This document shows, in pieces, positions 10,920-22,570 of a stretch of 64,000 nucleotides of DNA; the first letter of the stretch is position 1, and each line of letters begins with the position of its first letter. Source of the DNA: Pleurotus ostreatus/Saccharomyces cerevisiae fusant. Its lineage: Eukaryota > Opisthokonta. The stretch is from assembly GCA_024196135.1 (NCBI GenBank), contig JAMQCK010000006.1, positions 1-64,000 of the forward strand, given 5' to 3'. Made by a program: the position numbers and the translations under genes. Under the pieces are notes generated by a model. That model was not told the DNA's origin. It saw only the letters and a program-made list of their open reading frames with translations, and searched no databases.

Positions 10920-11352
10920 TTCGTCTTGCCTACACTCACACTTTTCCCGCTCTTTCCCGCGCGCTCACCCTTCCAGAAATTGACGGCCGCAGCATCATGA
11001 TAGCAATTAGCCATTAAATACTTTTCCTCGTGAACACCAAACACCCATCGTAACGGTACAGAGTACACTACAGAAGGAGAAAGCAAGTAAGGGGCGCGTA
11101 CGGCGAACGCGTGCGAGCAGAGACTCGTACGACGAACGCATGCGAGCAGACACTCGTCAAAGGAACGACGGGCAAGTAGGCTACTAATATAGCACCCCGG
11201 TCGCAAAGGAACTTGTCCGAGGCGGTGGGAATAGTAGGAGGGGTAAAAGGAGTCGTAGCAGGGGATATCGGAGTCGTAGATGAGGGCAAACAGAGCCGTG
11301 TGAGGCCTGGCATGGGGCGGGAAGAAGTACGAGGAACAAGGGGACGAGGCAC
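10920..11352. other. 3' flank of the sugar transporter
   Basis: No gene seen. A direct duplication of about 35 bp around GTACGACGAACGCATGCGAG lies at 11095-11160 (two tandem copies, one with GTACGGCGAACGCGTGCGAG). Confidence 0.4.
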
Positions 11353-13343
11353 TCATGCCTTCTCGTTGTCGCTGGCGGACTCGCGGTGCTCGAGTTGAGC
11401 CTGAGTGGAGAGTTAGTGTGGTCTCGGAAAAAAATCATGGAGGCAAAAACTAACCTCGAGCGCCTGCGACTTCTGCACGACCTCGTGCACCGTCTTCTTC
11501 CCCACGCCGCGGTGGATCTTCCACGCCGTAAAGACGTGGCCCTGCTCGAAGATCTCCTCGACCTCCTCGAGCGAGCGGCCGACGGTCTCGGGGTACATGA
11601 AGAAGATGTGGATGCACGCGGCGGCGTTGAAGGTCGCGAAGATGAAGTACGTCTTGTACGCGATGTTCTTGAAGCCGGGCGGCACGGCGTACGCGAGGGC
11701 GAAGTTGAAGAGCCAGTTGGTCGCCGTGGAGAGGGAGACGGCTTTGCCGCGGACCTTGAGGGGGAACTGGGGGAGTGTGTTAGTCTCGAGGGATAGAGTG
11801 AGGTGAATGCGGCGCGCACGAGCTCGGCAGGGTATGTCCAGGAAACAGGGCCCATGGTAATGGCGAAGGAGCAGACGAAGAAGTAGGACATGACGATGAC
11901 GGCGTTCCGAACGGAGTCGTTGCCCTGTATAATCCATGTCCGCTCGCCGTCTGATTAGAAGTCAGCAAGGGACTATCGAGCTGAGGAATCAATACTCACC
12001 AAGGTCCGCCCAGCCACCATACCCGCCCTGGAGACCGCCGACGAGGAAGAGGAAGAGCGACATGAAGAAGGTGCCGGCGACGAGCATCGGGCGGCGTCCC
12101 CAGCGGTCGATGTAGATGATGGCGGGGATGGTGAAGACGACGTTGAGGACATACTGCACCGAGTCGGCGATCAGGTTCGCGCGGCGACCGGTGAGACCAG
12201 CGCCCTCGAAGACGTAGATGATGTAGTACCTGCAGCGCGATATTAGCGGACAGCCCATCTGCCAAACCTTTGATCTAGAACGCACATCATGACGTTCATG
12301 CCCGACAGCTGCGACCACATCTGCAGCGCCATACCGAGGCCGACGCGGCGGGGCATGCCGGGCTTGATGAGGTCGAGGTAGGACTTGGCGCCCTCGGTGC
12401 GCTCGAAGATGACCTGCTGCTTGATCTCCTCGAACTCGAGAACGACGAGCTCGTTCGTGGGATCCCCGCCGCCGTGCAGGTCCGCGAGCACCTCGAGCGC
12501 CTTATCTTCGTGCCCGTGGTCGAGCAGCCAACGCGGGGACTCGGGGAAGTAGGTCATGCCGAGGGAGAGGACGATGCCGGGGATCATCTGCAGGCCCCAG
12601 GGGATGCGGAAGGACGCGACGCCGTTGATGTACGAGCAGCCGAACTGGATGAAGTACTGGATGAGGATGCCCCAGGTGATGGACCACTGCTGGAGCGAGA
12701 CGAGGCGGCCGCGGATGGCGGGCGCGGTGACCTCGGCCTGGTAGATGGGTACGACGGTCGACGCGATGCCGACCGAGAGCCCGGCGATGATACGGCCAAC
12801 GACGAGCATCCCGCGGTTGACGGACGCGCATTGGAGGATGGCGCCGATGACCCAGATGATGCCGGAGAGGATGACGGCATTCTTGCGCCCAATGCGATCC
12901 GCGAGTTGCGAGACGATGAGGGCACCGACGAAGGAGCCGGCGGGCATGGACGCGGTGATAGCGCCTTGTGCGTCGGATGTGGGGTGGTGGTATTGGTTAA
13001 GGTAGTGGTCATTCTGGAGGATGATTAGCATCGGAGGGGGGTGGAGAAAAATTGTGTTACTCACGTTCAAGACTCCGGACATGGACGAGATGTCCAGACC
13101 TGGTGGCAGGCATGTCAGCGTGTCACATCGAAGGGGATTAGAACGACCACGTACCGAAGAGACCACCACCGATACAGGCAAAGGACCCGACGACATACTA
13201 GCGCGCTATCAGTATATCCTCACGATTTTTAGCGGCGGTGATAGCGTACCGGGTTAGAGGCGAACCGCGCATTGTACTGCAACCTCGTCAGTGATCCCCT
13301 TCATTTCTCAAGACGGTGAAAAATGGCTCACCCCTTTGGCCAT
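11353..13343 (-). CDS. Sugar (hexose/disaccharide-type) MFS transporter, SP family
   Basis: Nine exons join to a 521-residue proton-coupled sugar porter of the plasma membrane: 13343-13332, 13276-13250, 13197-13155, 13099-13065, 13013-12286, 12229-12000, 11950-11820, 11766-11455, 11400-11353. Family signatures are clear: GGLFGLDISSMSG in TM1, ADRIGRKNA between TM2 and TM3, PESPRWLLDHG before the central loop, IYIDRWGRRPMLV between TM8 and TM9, and PAELFPLKVRGKA in the second half. The first exon codes only MAKG; I chose it because an in-frame stop precedes the second exon and because exon 1 plus donor are conserved at 25-36. Length is normal for the family. The substrate cannot be fixed from sequence. 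The 13.3-kb tandem duplicate suggests selection for expression or specialisation. Confidence 0.93.
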
Positions 13344-13527
13344 GGTTGCGGTCTTGGCACTGCTACTTGCTTGATAGTGAGGCTAGCGCGGGAAGGACCA
13401 CAGAGGGCGGCGTCCCATCAGGTTGCTCTTATATGGCCGCTGTCGCGCTCGGGGGCCAGGTGACCCCACGGCACATGCGGGGCCCAAACCATGAACGGGG
13501 AGTGAATCTGGAGTGATCTGGGGTAGC
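13308..13527. repeat. Duplicated transporter 5' region, copy B
   Basis: Counterpart of 1-195. It contains 24 bp absent from copy A (13406-13429, beginning GGCGGCGTCCCATCAGG). The motif GCGTCCCATCAG occurs again just beyond the end of homology at 13526-13537, hinting that the 24 bp came from a local duplication. Confidence 0.95.
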
Positions 13528-13530
13528 GTC
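13344..13530 (-). promoter_or_regulatory. Promoter of the complete sugar transporter
   Basis: On the minus strand a CATATAAG TATA element lies at 13427-13434, about 85 bp from the ATG; in copy A the equivalent spacing is about 63 bp because the 24-bp segment is missing. One GCGGGG (CreA/Mig1-like SYGGRG) box is kept near 13477. The second box of copy A is absent here. Regulation by carbon source is inferred. Confidence 0.45.
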
Positions 13531-15377
13531 CCATCAGTCACGCGCCTGGGCGTCTGCCGGCCTCTGGTGCGGACCTGGTGCGGGCACCGTTGCTACACAA
13601 ATCGTCAATAGGTTGAACGAGGTACGAAAACATGTAGAGGAATACTTTATGGGCAAAAGAACAAGGGGAAGAGGTGCTCACTGGAGAGAGCGGGGAACTG
13701 AATCGTCGAACGCGAGGCCTTCTTTGTGGGGGTCCTTCGCGAAGACGGGGAAGACTCGCCAGAAATCGAGTCATCGGGCATGTTCACAGGCACGTCAAAG
13801 CCAAATTGTGCACACACGAGATGCCCTGGCATCAAATTCCAGCGGCGGACTTGACCGTTCGAGACGAGAGCATGTCCATCACAGCGAACCCACGCGCGGA
13901 CGGAAAACAGCCCTCGGACAAGGCCAATAGATTCCAAAGGGAGCGGGGCGAGATGTCCCGGGACTCAGGCGCTCCACATGCACGCGTGTGCTGCCTCAGG
14001 CCCAGGAGATGGAGGCTTGTTGGGCGGACTAGGGCGGCATTCTACCGAGCTGGATAGTCGATGGCGCGTACGTCTTTGAATGGGCGGAGGCAGTTGGGGC
14101 GCGCCATAGAGGGATAAGACTGCTGCGTGCGACTGGGATTGGACGATGGGGGGCGATAGACGCACGGAAAACCGGGGGCGAGCGGCGGAAAAGGAAAAAA
14201 GGTCGCCTTTAGGAAGTTGAACATCATCACGTGGGAACCTAAATCCCGCGCTGCCAATATTCGCGGTCGAGACAGCACGCGCGCTCTCCCCAACGCTCGG
14301 AGCTTTCAGGCTGGGCCGCGGGCCTGCATTCCCTATCGCGTCCCCAAAACACGCACCCGCGCCTGGTCCTGGTCGCCCTGCACAATTCTCTGCCTGCCCT
14401 ACCACCGGCGGGGCGTGGATGCAGACGGCGGTCAGCTGAGTGATGGCGCGCAGGCTGCATTGGGAACATCCCGTCACACCTTATGGACTTCCCGTTTCAC
14501 GCCCTTCAGCTCATTTTCTGGCTTCTTCTCGTCTTCCTCTGGTCATGGGGCGACGGACCGGTGCTACGCCCTGGTGCCTGGCCCGCGTACGTACATTGAG
14601 GATGTAGCCCGTCGACAATGGCCCACCGGGGACGCAGCGCCGGTGAGGACGGTGGCGAGGCGCACCTGAGCGGATCGCAGCGCGTCTGAATGGATGGAAG
14701 CATAATTCATGCATTCCCGCACCCTGCAGTCACCTCATTAGCTCTATCGCGCGATCTTCGAGATACGTGCCTCACTCGGGCCCGCATAGGTGCATTCGTT
14801 CGACGCGTCCCATCTGCCAGTACTCCCCATCTTCCCGAAGTTGAGCACGTAACTCTATAGCGCGCAGTCCCCCGGCGGTGACGATGTGGATGTCGCGAAG
14901 GCGACGACGTCGCTCGCCAGCCAGTAAGTCCGCAGGCCTGCCATCCATAGAATGTAAGATTGTATTCTCGAGCGATGGACCTCGATAGCCACCTGCAAAG
15001 ACCTCGGCGCCACCGTCGGTCACAACCAACCGCGCACGGGGACATGAGGCCTGCAGCGCGCCAGAAGTCGAACAAATAACTGTCAAGAAGCACATGGACG
15101 CGATTGCATCCTCTCTTGACGTCGTCCAACATTCTGTTGTCCTGCGCTCGACGGTCCGCTATCCGAGGGTCTTGAACACTCCGTGGTCCAATGGTCGACA
15201 CTCCGTTCTCCTATCAGCTTAGGGCTCCAAGGTCCGAGGGTTGACACTACTGCATGGCGCTCGTTGCGCACGTCCATCAAAAACGGGAATTGGTGAGTAT
15301 CAAAACGGGAATTCCTGAGCTCCAGAACACGCAGAACAAAAGCGTTGCAAATATCAAGACAGGAGAGGACCGAAACG
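13531..15377. other. Intergenic region between transporter and aminotransferase
   Basis: No recognisable gene. The most protein-like segment is an unspliced minus-strand frame at 15095-14772 (107 codons, starting MCFLTVICSTSGALQAS), which has reasonable composition but no family features. Another open minus-strand stretch at 13937-13647 contains HALVSNGQVRRWNLMPGHL. Both are recorded here as unverified open frames. Confidence 0.3.
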
Positions 15378-17499
15378 TCAGGCCAAGTCCACCGCCGTAC
15401 TCCACCCCTCCCAGCTCACGCGGCCCTCCTGGATGTCCACCAGACGCTCGCGCAGCGCAGCCGCGACTGGACCGAGCGCACTGGCAGCCTGCGCGCCGCT
15501 TGCCACAGGACTCGGTGGCGCGCCCCTAGATGGAGTCTCCGGCCCGCCCTCCCGCGGAAGTAAATCTGCCTCCACGCCTCCGAGTCTAGTCGCGCCGTCG
15601 ACTCCGCCACGCTCGTTCGCGCCATCGACCCCAAGGCAAACGTCCGCCCCGTCGAACCAGATACGCCCGACCGGGACGACGATGACCGCCGTGCCGCAGC
15701 AGAAGAACTCCTGGAGGGTGCCGTTGGCGGCCCAGGCGCGGACCTGGGGAGAAGAATGAGTGAATGCTTAGAATTTGTGGCACCAGGAAAGAGTGAGGAG
15801 ATAGAGCTGGTGATCAAACGTCCGCATGCAAAATTGAGGGAAAAAACGGGCCGAGGGATAGACAATAAGCCCAGAAGCAGTAAACGACATGTAATTCCAA
15901 GAACGGCCAACAACTCGCACCTGGGGCATTGTAACCACCTTCTCATGAGTGTGTATTTTGCGGTCCGCGGGGAGGCCCGGAAGGACCGTACGTCCCGCGG
16001 TGTGCGCGTTGGCGAGCTCGAGGATGGATAAACGTGTAATACCGGGAAGGATAGTCCCGTCGAGCGGCGGTGTGATGAGGTCGTAATCTGGAGCAAGAGC
16101 GTGAGTATGAGTACAATATCCACGACTGCCGCTTCTATGTTCAGCATGTATCGCAATGATCCTAGGGGGTGAATGGGGTAGAGGCATGTCGTGAGTGATA
16201 CTTCGACGCATATAATGAACGGGATATGGATGTGGCGTACCGTGAACGAGGAGAGATATGAAGGACGGCGCAACCCATGCTTACCTCCGTCATCTCTGCG
16301 CAACACGACGAAGCAGTTCATAATACCCGCCTCCGTGATGCAGCAATCAGGTCCAAAGAGCCAGAGCGTCTGGTCGTACCCACGACTCTGCACCTCCGCC
16401 TGCGGGCCTACGATCTGGGCGGATGGTCAGTGCGTCGTATCGAGAGCGGACGGGACGCGATAGAGGAGAAGCGTAGCGGAAGAAAATGCAAGCGCTGCTC
16501 TCAGGAGGGAAAGAAGACGCAAAGAAAACCAATTGGCACCCATAACTCACCCCCGCATAGTTGATGCCCATCTTGTACGCGCCCGTGCCGCCCGGCCACG
16601 CTCGCACATTCTGCTCCTCCGCGAAGAGCGAGATCGGCCGTCCCGCCCCGAGGAAGGGCGCCGCGGGTGTTAACACGATGTACAGAATTGCATGCTCAGA
16701 TGCTCCGAGGCCGATGTCTGGACAGAGATATCAGCTCCGCTCGCCGGGTTCATTCGCCGACGCTGTTCAGTGGGCGAAAAGAATAGCGGGAACGTACACG
16801 GTCGCGTGCTGATGATAGTCGGGCGGATGTAGAGCGCGTAGCCGGGCTTTGCCGGCACCCAGCGCGACTCGACAGCGATGAGGCGCTTGAGGAGGACGGC
16901 GAGCGCAGCCGGGTCGAAGCTCTGTATAAAGGATCAGCTCGTAGACTTGTTCAAGGACTGCAGACGACTTGCCGGAAGCGATGCTCTCTGCGCGCCACGG
17001 GCAAGCCTTTCCATATGCCTTTCGACGCGGAACAGGCGTGGTCGACCATCAGGACCAGCATAAGCCTGCGATGAATGAAGATGAGTATTCGCATGCCAGT
17101 CAAGCTGCTCCAAAGCGCACCTTGAGTCCTTCGAAAGCATTGCCGCCGTACTGCAAAATATTGGCAGTGGGCTCAAGGGTAATGGGGCCGTACGGCCTGA
17201 TCTCAGGCGCGCCCCAGCCCTTGACCGGATCGTGCTCGCAGATGAGCATGTGATCGCTCATGGTCTGGGGTTTGTGTTGGTCATACAACCGACGAGGAGA
17301 GGTAGACGAAGAAGGTACTGTATGGGTGTACACACCTGGCCAAGGACCGGCTCATCGGGTATGGTTTTCAGAGAGCTAGCCAGCGTAACCACCAGTCGAG
17401 AAGGCTGAAAATGAAGCGATGAGTGACGAAGGAGAGAACATCGAAGAAGATACGTACGTCGAGCTTTGCCAGGCCGCTGGGCATTGTGGCGGGAGACAT
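15378..17499 (-). CDS. Branched-chain amino acid aminotransferase
   Basis: Nine exons (17499-17458, 17404-17336, 17264-17121, 17065-16973, 16921-16798, 16717-16551, 16414-16285, 16087-15921, 15743-15378) give 433 residues. This PLP fold-type IV enzyme interconverts Leu/Ile/Val and their 2-oxo acids. Diagnostic stretches are GPITLEPTANILQYGGNAFE near the N-terminus, YALYIRPTII, GTGAYKMGINYAG carrying the Schiff-base lysine, WLFGPDCCITEAGIMN, LDGTILPGITRLSILELA and a C-terminal CCGTAVIVVPVGRI. No obvious mitochondrial presequence precedes SLKTIPDEPVLGQ, so a cytosolic form is likely. The fourth intron uses a GC donor (GCAAGT at 16972-16967). The C-terminal part after VGRI is unusual, with a duplicated GVDGA..RGGV segment where the family normally has a short GE-G-P loop. 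Confidence 0.93.
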
Positions 17500-17999
17500 A
17501 TTGCAGAAGTTTTGGCTCTTGCTGAGAACGAGTGAGCAGGGCCTCCCTTCAGCTTAAGACAGTTGGCCACTATGACTCAACTCGTACAGAATGTGGGATC
17601 CGACAGGACAGAAAGCGCTGGCCGATCACAGGGATGCTCCGTCTGAGCCCACAACTACTTATCGTCCAGGACCTGATCGCCTCGAATAGAAAAACTGTGT
17701 TGAGTAGCGCTCGTCGAGTCACTTTGCATGATAGGCGCCGGAATATCTGCGCTAGGGACCACGAAGCGGTGCTACACCCGTTGTCGTCGGGGTCGCTCTG
17801 TATTGGAGTCAGCCTGCAGCGCGCGAGGATCCGTAGTGCACGTACAGGCCCACGGACGACTGCCGAAAGTTCGCAACTAACAAGGCGAAGTGAAGGTTAG
17901 CTTTCGGCGATCACACAGCGACCAGCGTATCGAGGAAATCAGAAGCAGACATGGCATCGCGCAACAAACAACATACGCAGTACAAAACACGCGCCCGTA

Positions 18000-18125
18000 T
18001 GGAAATCTTCACGAAGGAAGAGGAGAGCAAAAGATTATGCGGATACGACGGCGCCAAGCGCGAAGCTCGACACCGCCGACATCGTCGACTGCCAGCAGAG
18101 CTAGCAAGTACGACGAGCCACTGTC
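18000..18125 (+). repeat. Dispersed repeat, copy 1
   Basis: The segment around AAAGATTATGCGGATACGACG (18032-18051 core) matches, in opposite orientation, 29.86-29.96 kb. Both copies follow a GAAGGAAGAGG purine run and both read QKIMRIRR(R)QA then S/P/T-rich sequence in the same frame. It may be part of an old mobile element or an exon copy. Confidence 0.5.
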
Positions 18126-18914
18126 CACGGCATGCCAGGCAATGCGTGGAACGATATCCGACCAACGACCGTCGCACGCAGGAAACACTGCCCTACAGAA
18201 GGTAAGGCCCGACTTGCTGAAACTTACCAAATCCACCAGGAAATCATCGCCCATCGGCCCTCGTAACCTCCATTGATCGCACAACGCATCGTCGCCACAT
18301 CTGCCCTGCTTGTGCCACGCCCCTCTGACGCATCGGCCCGCTTGACGCACCCGAGGAGGCATCTTCCGAAAGGCGAAACGACCATACTGAAGTTGTCCAC
18401 CGATCCGCCATCCCTCCCAACTTAACCACTGACTCCGATCATACGTCCAAGGGATCATAATAGGACTCGCCTGTCCACATCGAAGCCGCCTTCGTCTGAG
18501 GTTCGGTCGGTCGCGTCAAATAGTGCACGAACTGCCTAGGCGCATTACCGCCACTGACAGCCACTCGACCGCAAGGGATCCCCGCGTCCCCATGTCAGCT
18601 ACGACCGGCAGAGGATGTCGGCGCGCTAACACGAGATGCAGGCGCCGATAGCCATGCGAGGCGGCGCGCATGGCCTCGTACGCCAGCGGCGCGGGGATCC
18701 AGCGATGAAGTGTGGGTAGCCTCGAGTGGTTCCTATCGCCCGGCGAGAGTCGCCCTCGAAGTCGGCAGGCGGCATGCACCAGAGACCCCGTGTGCAAGGG
18801 CTTACACCTCCACGGCGCCGTCGTCAGAAGCCCTAACGTCGATGCAGCAGCAAAGGGGTCGGACCTCCAGGTGCTGCAGCGACAGGCCCCTTCATACGGT
18901 GACGCACACACGGG

Positions 18915-19260
18915 GTCCGGTCATACCATATCGTTCTTCGCGCGGCGCTATGCATACGATCTTTAGATGACACACGGTCCTCGAGGCGTTGGCAATGTCC
19001 TTCTCCATGCAGTCGTTGTGGAACGCGCGCCCGTCGATTCATGGAGACCGAGCAAGATGGACTCTACTTCTCCTGGTCGCTGCAATCCCTCCCGGTCGGC
19101 GCTTAGAAGCGCGCTCTGAGTGGCGATGGAGCCTCGAGTACAACGTGTCGATTGGGACGTAAGAGACCATGGTGCACTTGCAGCCGTTGCGCAGAAGTAC
19201 TCGTCGCCGGTGAAGGCGCACGAGTCACCCATCGCCAGAGTGGGCGCACGAGCGGAGTAC
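18915..19260 (-). pseudogene. Possible remnant of a Cys/His-containing protein gene
   Basis: Read on the minus strand, frames containing LRNGCKCTMVSYVPIDTLYS (about 19190-19130) and GRAFHNDCMEKDIANASR (about 19035-18980) look like pieces of one cysteine/histidine-rich domain but lie in different frames without good splice sites between them. The H-x2-C spacing recalls RING or LIM-like fingers, but too few ligands are visible to say so. I treat it as a decayed fragment. Confidence 0.25.
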
Positions 19261-19753
19261 GTCGCAGCTGGATGCGCCGGTACATAGGTATATATCGTGT
19301 TGCAGCCACGGTGCCGAGGAGACGCCCGTGAAGCCGCGGCGTGTAACGAGGCAGCGAGCGACCGCCGAGCATCAAGGTGACGCTTCGAGACTACGAGCCT
19401 CAGCTCGAGAGCTGTGAGACACTGAGCAGTCGAGACATGGCACGTCTCTGGCGGGCCGCGCCTAAGCTAGGGTCAGATGCGCGAGATGGAGGACCGGAGC
19501 AAGAGAGGTCGCCATCGATGGCTTCTTAAGCGGTGATACCGGCATTTGCCGGGGGCGATAGGGGTGGACCTACAAGCGACAACTCAGACTCATGACGCGC
19601 CGTCCTCTCAATGGATCGCTCGCTATGGTGTCTATATAATTGTCCGAATGGTGTCTATGTGTACGTCTAGATGGGTCCTTGTCTCGCACTTGTACACATC
19701 GCGTTGTCTCGCACTTGTACACATCGCGTCCGAATAAAGCAGCCGACCATCGA

Positions 19754-21123
19754 CTACAGACGAACGACGACCACTGAAATGTCATCGCGCAGCCTTCCTG
19801 CCAGCGGCTGAACCTCCTCCAACATCTTCTCCTTATCCGTCCCAAAGAGCACATTCCTGATCACACGATCCGCATCATTGTTACCCTCTTGCGGCGCAAT
19901 GAGCGCGTGCCGGAATGCCTTCTCCACCGGTACACCGCGCGCAAGTGCCGCCATGACTTTGGCCTTCTCATCCTCCTCCTTGACGCACTTCAGGGCAGCA
20001 CGAAGTCCGTCTGACGCAAAAATAAGGACGTCGCCAGGTTGTAGGTCGTGCCGCTGTATGGTAGGCGTGGACGAGATGTAGGGTGGATTCCAGACGTTAG
20101 GGTCTTCCTCCCAGGCGTGGAAGGGATATGTGACGGCTCCTACAGGCCGCGCGTGCCGTATGATGGTCGGAGCAAGGCAGTAATCCGTCTTGAGAGCGAA
20201 GTCCCCAAGCGCTTCGCTACGTCAGGTAAGGAAGAGGATAAGCGCACTACACTCACATCGCGTAACCGCCAATTGTCCGAGCGTACGGCCCCGCGACACC
20301 GCTAGGGGCTCGTCAGGATGCTCAGACCGTACGCGCGCGACCTCGCTAGCGTTATCGCAGTTGTGCAGCTCGTTGAGAGGGATGACCTGCAGCTGACCAT
20401 TGACAATCCTACTCAAAACTGGCCACTTCAGCCCACATGACGCACAGGTCGCAAATGAAAACATACCCGCTTCCGAATCGCCTAGCGAAGCGACCCATAT
20501 GTTGCGCTTGGCCCTATCGATGAACCCGATGAGTGCCGTCGAGCCCACCAAGCATCTTCGCGCGGCGCGTTCCCGCTCGTCGCGCTTGGAGTATCCAACG
20601 ACCTCGAAGGTTCCTTCGTCCTCGTTACCCCAAAACTCATCGTTGTAACTGCACTCTGGAAAGACCTCGAAGAGATCGCGCAGTAGGGACTCGTCGAATT
20701 CCTTGATGCCGTCCGCGAGCGCTCGCTCTACCGCCGCGGAGAAATCCGAGGGGTCCTGCGCGACGTTCTTCCCGATGCGCTCACAGAGCATCTTTGGCAG
20801 CGTCTGCGCAGCATAGTCAGAGAGGTCCCCAGAATAGTGACCTATTTCGGGAAGAAGTGCATGGGTTCAGGGAGGCGAGAAACGTGCGGCAAAACGAGCT
20901 TACCGTCAAAGACAGCGATGAGCAGTCCGTGTTCGGACTCGTGTACGACCGTCCTGTCCTCGTTCTCTGGCTTGAGAGCTTGGAAGGCCGCCTCGTGTAC
21001 CTCAATGCCCATGCTAGCTATTTTCGTAGTGCGCTGGCGTCCCTTCGCGCTGTACGCCGCCTCGAGCTCAGCATCGCTAGGGTTGAATAGCAAGTTGGAG
21101 GTAGCGTCGAAAGGGCCTGGCAT
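19754..21123 (-). CDS. PP2C-family Ser/Thr phosphatase (PDP-like)
   Basis: Exons 21123-20904, 20841-20467, 20418-20257 and 20211-19754 give about 404 residues of an Mg/Mn-dependent PPM phosphatase. Motifs in order: ENEDRTVV, LLIAVFDGHYSGDLSD (metal-binding DG; Tyr replaces the usual Gly/Ala after DGH), GSTALIGFI, IWVASLGDSEA, VTRSLGDFALK, LIFASDGLRAAL and the terminal RDDISVVVV. The order and the HNCDNASEVARVRSEHP segment resemble pyruvate-dehydrogenase-phosphatase-like members; the physiological substrate is unknown. I inferred a 48-base intron (20466-20419, GTATGT...CCAG) inside an otherwise open frame, because removing it restores the family's GDS-A-VL-R pattern. The ATG at 21123 is the first in frame. 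Confidence 0.88.
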
Positions 21124-22499
21124 CCTTGCTTTCAATCAAATACGATGGAACAAATGCTGGAGGACGTGAAGTTGGGGGAGAAGATGGTAGGAACAAAGAG
21201 TCGTTTGCCTCATGGTGGCGGTGGTCGGAAGAAAAATGGCTGCTCGTCGTGTGAACAATGACAAGCATGACGAAACTGTGGGTCCATGGGCGCGTAAGTA
21301 CCACCGGGCCATGTGGGCAATCCAAGTTCGACTCCAAGGACTCCAGAATGAGAGGATTTGAGAGACTTACCCTCGTACTATCAGAGCCTATCTGAAGTTG
21401 GTTAACCGTGCACAAAATACTAGGCGAAGTCCTCTAGCGGCTACAGCCCAGTTGGCTATAAAATCGCTGTCGACAGCACGACCGGACTAGACGTGTAGCC
21501 GCCTGCAGACCCTTTGGACGCCATGATGCTGATAATTTACCCTACGACCATTGCAGTGTTGAGGGCGGCGGAAAGAATTCCACTTAGTGGTGGCGAACCT
21601 GCCACCGAAGTGAGGGACTCAGACGATCTATGCGGCCCCTGCAATAAATACTCGTTGGACGAGAAGGAAATGAAGACTACCACCCGTCTGAAAGGTCTAG
21701 TCGGGCTGGTATATCGTCTGGTTTACCAGACGCAGACGTTATTCCCGCCGGTCCTGAGGAGTGGACTTTCTGGATCTGAGCGAACAGTCAGTCGCCGCGC
21801 GCAAAGAATCAAAGTGATAAAGAACCCCGCACCTTCGTGCCGAATTTGGCAGAGTGAGGGCAGTGCGCCACACCACCCGGCCCCGAAACCGCCTGGAGAT
21901 GCCTAGATACCCAAGCAGTCCCCGAGAGCGTTGTGAACGGTCAGAACGACCGTGAACTCGGACGGCCGTCGAGCGGCTGCCGCCTGCAGTTCCCCGAATG
22001 GCCACAGAGGCAGCTCACTGGCGAGAACGTGGGTCTCGAGGGCGTACACGACTGCATTGGGAAACACGCTGAAGGACCGCGAACGACACGGGCATTGCCG
22101 GCGAGAATAGTGCGGTTGGTTTCAAAGGTGTGGTGCTCGCCGTGGGTCCAGAATTCGAGCTTGACGGGGGCCAGTAAGTATGTCGCGAGCAGCAGGCGTA
22201 GATTTCAATTGGACTCTGAGAGGAAAGGGCATAAGTATTACTGGACTTGTCCAACAAATCAGGCGCTATGCAAAATAGTGACCACCCACCGACTCGAGCT
22301 AGGGTGGCAGTCGGGCTATGAGGGAAAAGACGACGGAGGGCCTCGTACATATCTACCCGAAAAAGCTGTGAAGCTGTTAAAGCTGTTCATATGGGTCTCA
22401 GTTTTCATGGAAGGTGTATGCTGACATTAAGAATGAAGACGCACCATCCCCTGCCAGAGGTAGAAAGAGTTCAAAAAAAACCACAGAGTTAGTTCTTTA
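21124..22499. other. Intergenic region with a possible broken gene fragment
   Basis: Mostly featureless. On the minus strand 22190-21904 contains two adjoining open stretches in different frames (LLAPVKLEFWTHGEHHTFET then VVYALETHVLASELPLWPF) ending at TAG, which look like a hydrophobic protein interrupted by a frameshift near 22060. No family assigned. Confidence 0.3.
21904..22190 (-). pseudogene. Frameshifted fragment of an unidentified protein
   Basis: About 45 codons (containing TNRTILAGNARVVRG) are open, then the sense-looking frame changes and continues for another 45 codons to a stop at 21904-21906. No intron signals bridge the change. Either a pseudogene or chance composition. Confidence 0.22.
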
Positions 22500-22570
22500 T
22501 GCATTAAGGGGGAATCGAACCCCCGGCGGGTCGATGGCAACGACCCAGGTTACCACTACCCCATTAATGC
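22500..22570 (-). tRNA. tRNA-Gly (GCC)
   Basis: A complete intronless cloverleaf on the minus strand: acceptor stem GCATTAA/TTAATGC, D-arm GGGTAGTGGTAACC, anticodon stem GGTCG/CGACC with loop TTGCCAT (anticodon GCC), T-arm GGGGGTTCGATTCCCCC. It contains good internal A and B boxes for Pol III. Identical to the gene at 30954-31024. Confidence 0.96.

Larger units (their letters stand above)
17500..19753. other. Intergenic region with gene remnants
   Basis: No intact gene. From 18000 to 18130 it holds one copy of a dispersed repeat shared with 29.86-29.96 kb. Between 18.3 and 19.4 kb several minus-strand open pieces have protein-like composition but shift frame, including a segment at 19035-18965 reading GRAFHNDCMEKDIAN. 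At 19660-19730 a short direct repeat (CTCGCACTTGTACACATCGC) occurs twice, 28 bp apart. Confidence 0.35.

Noticed and set aside
20419..20466. A Cys-containing insert (FATCASCGLKW) in the PP2C phosphatase
   Set aside because: It is better explained as a 48-base intron with GTATGT donor and CCAG acceptor, whose removal restores the conserved GDS-A-VL-R pattern.
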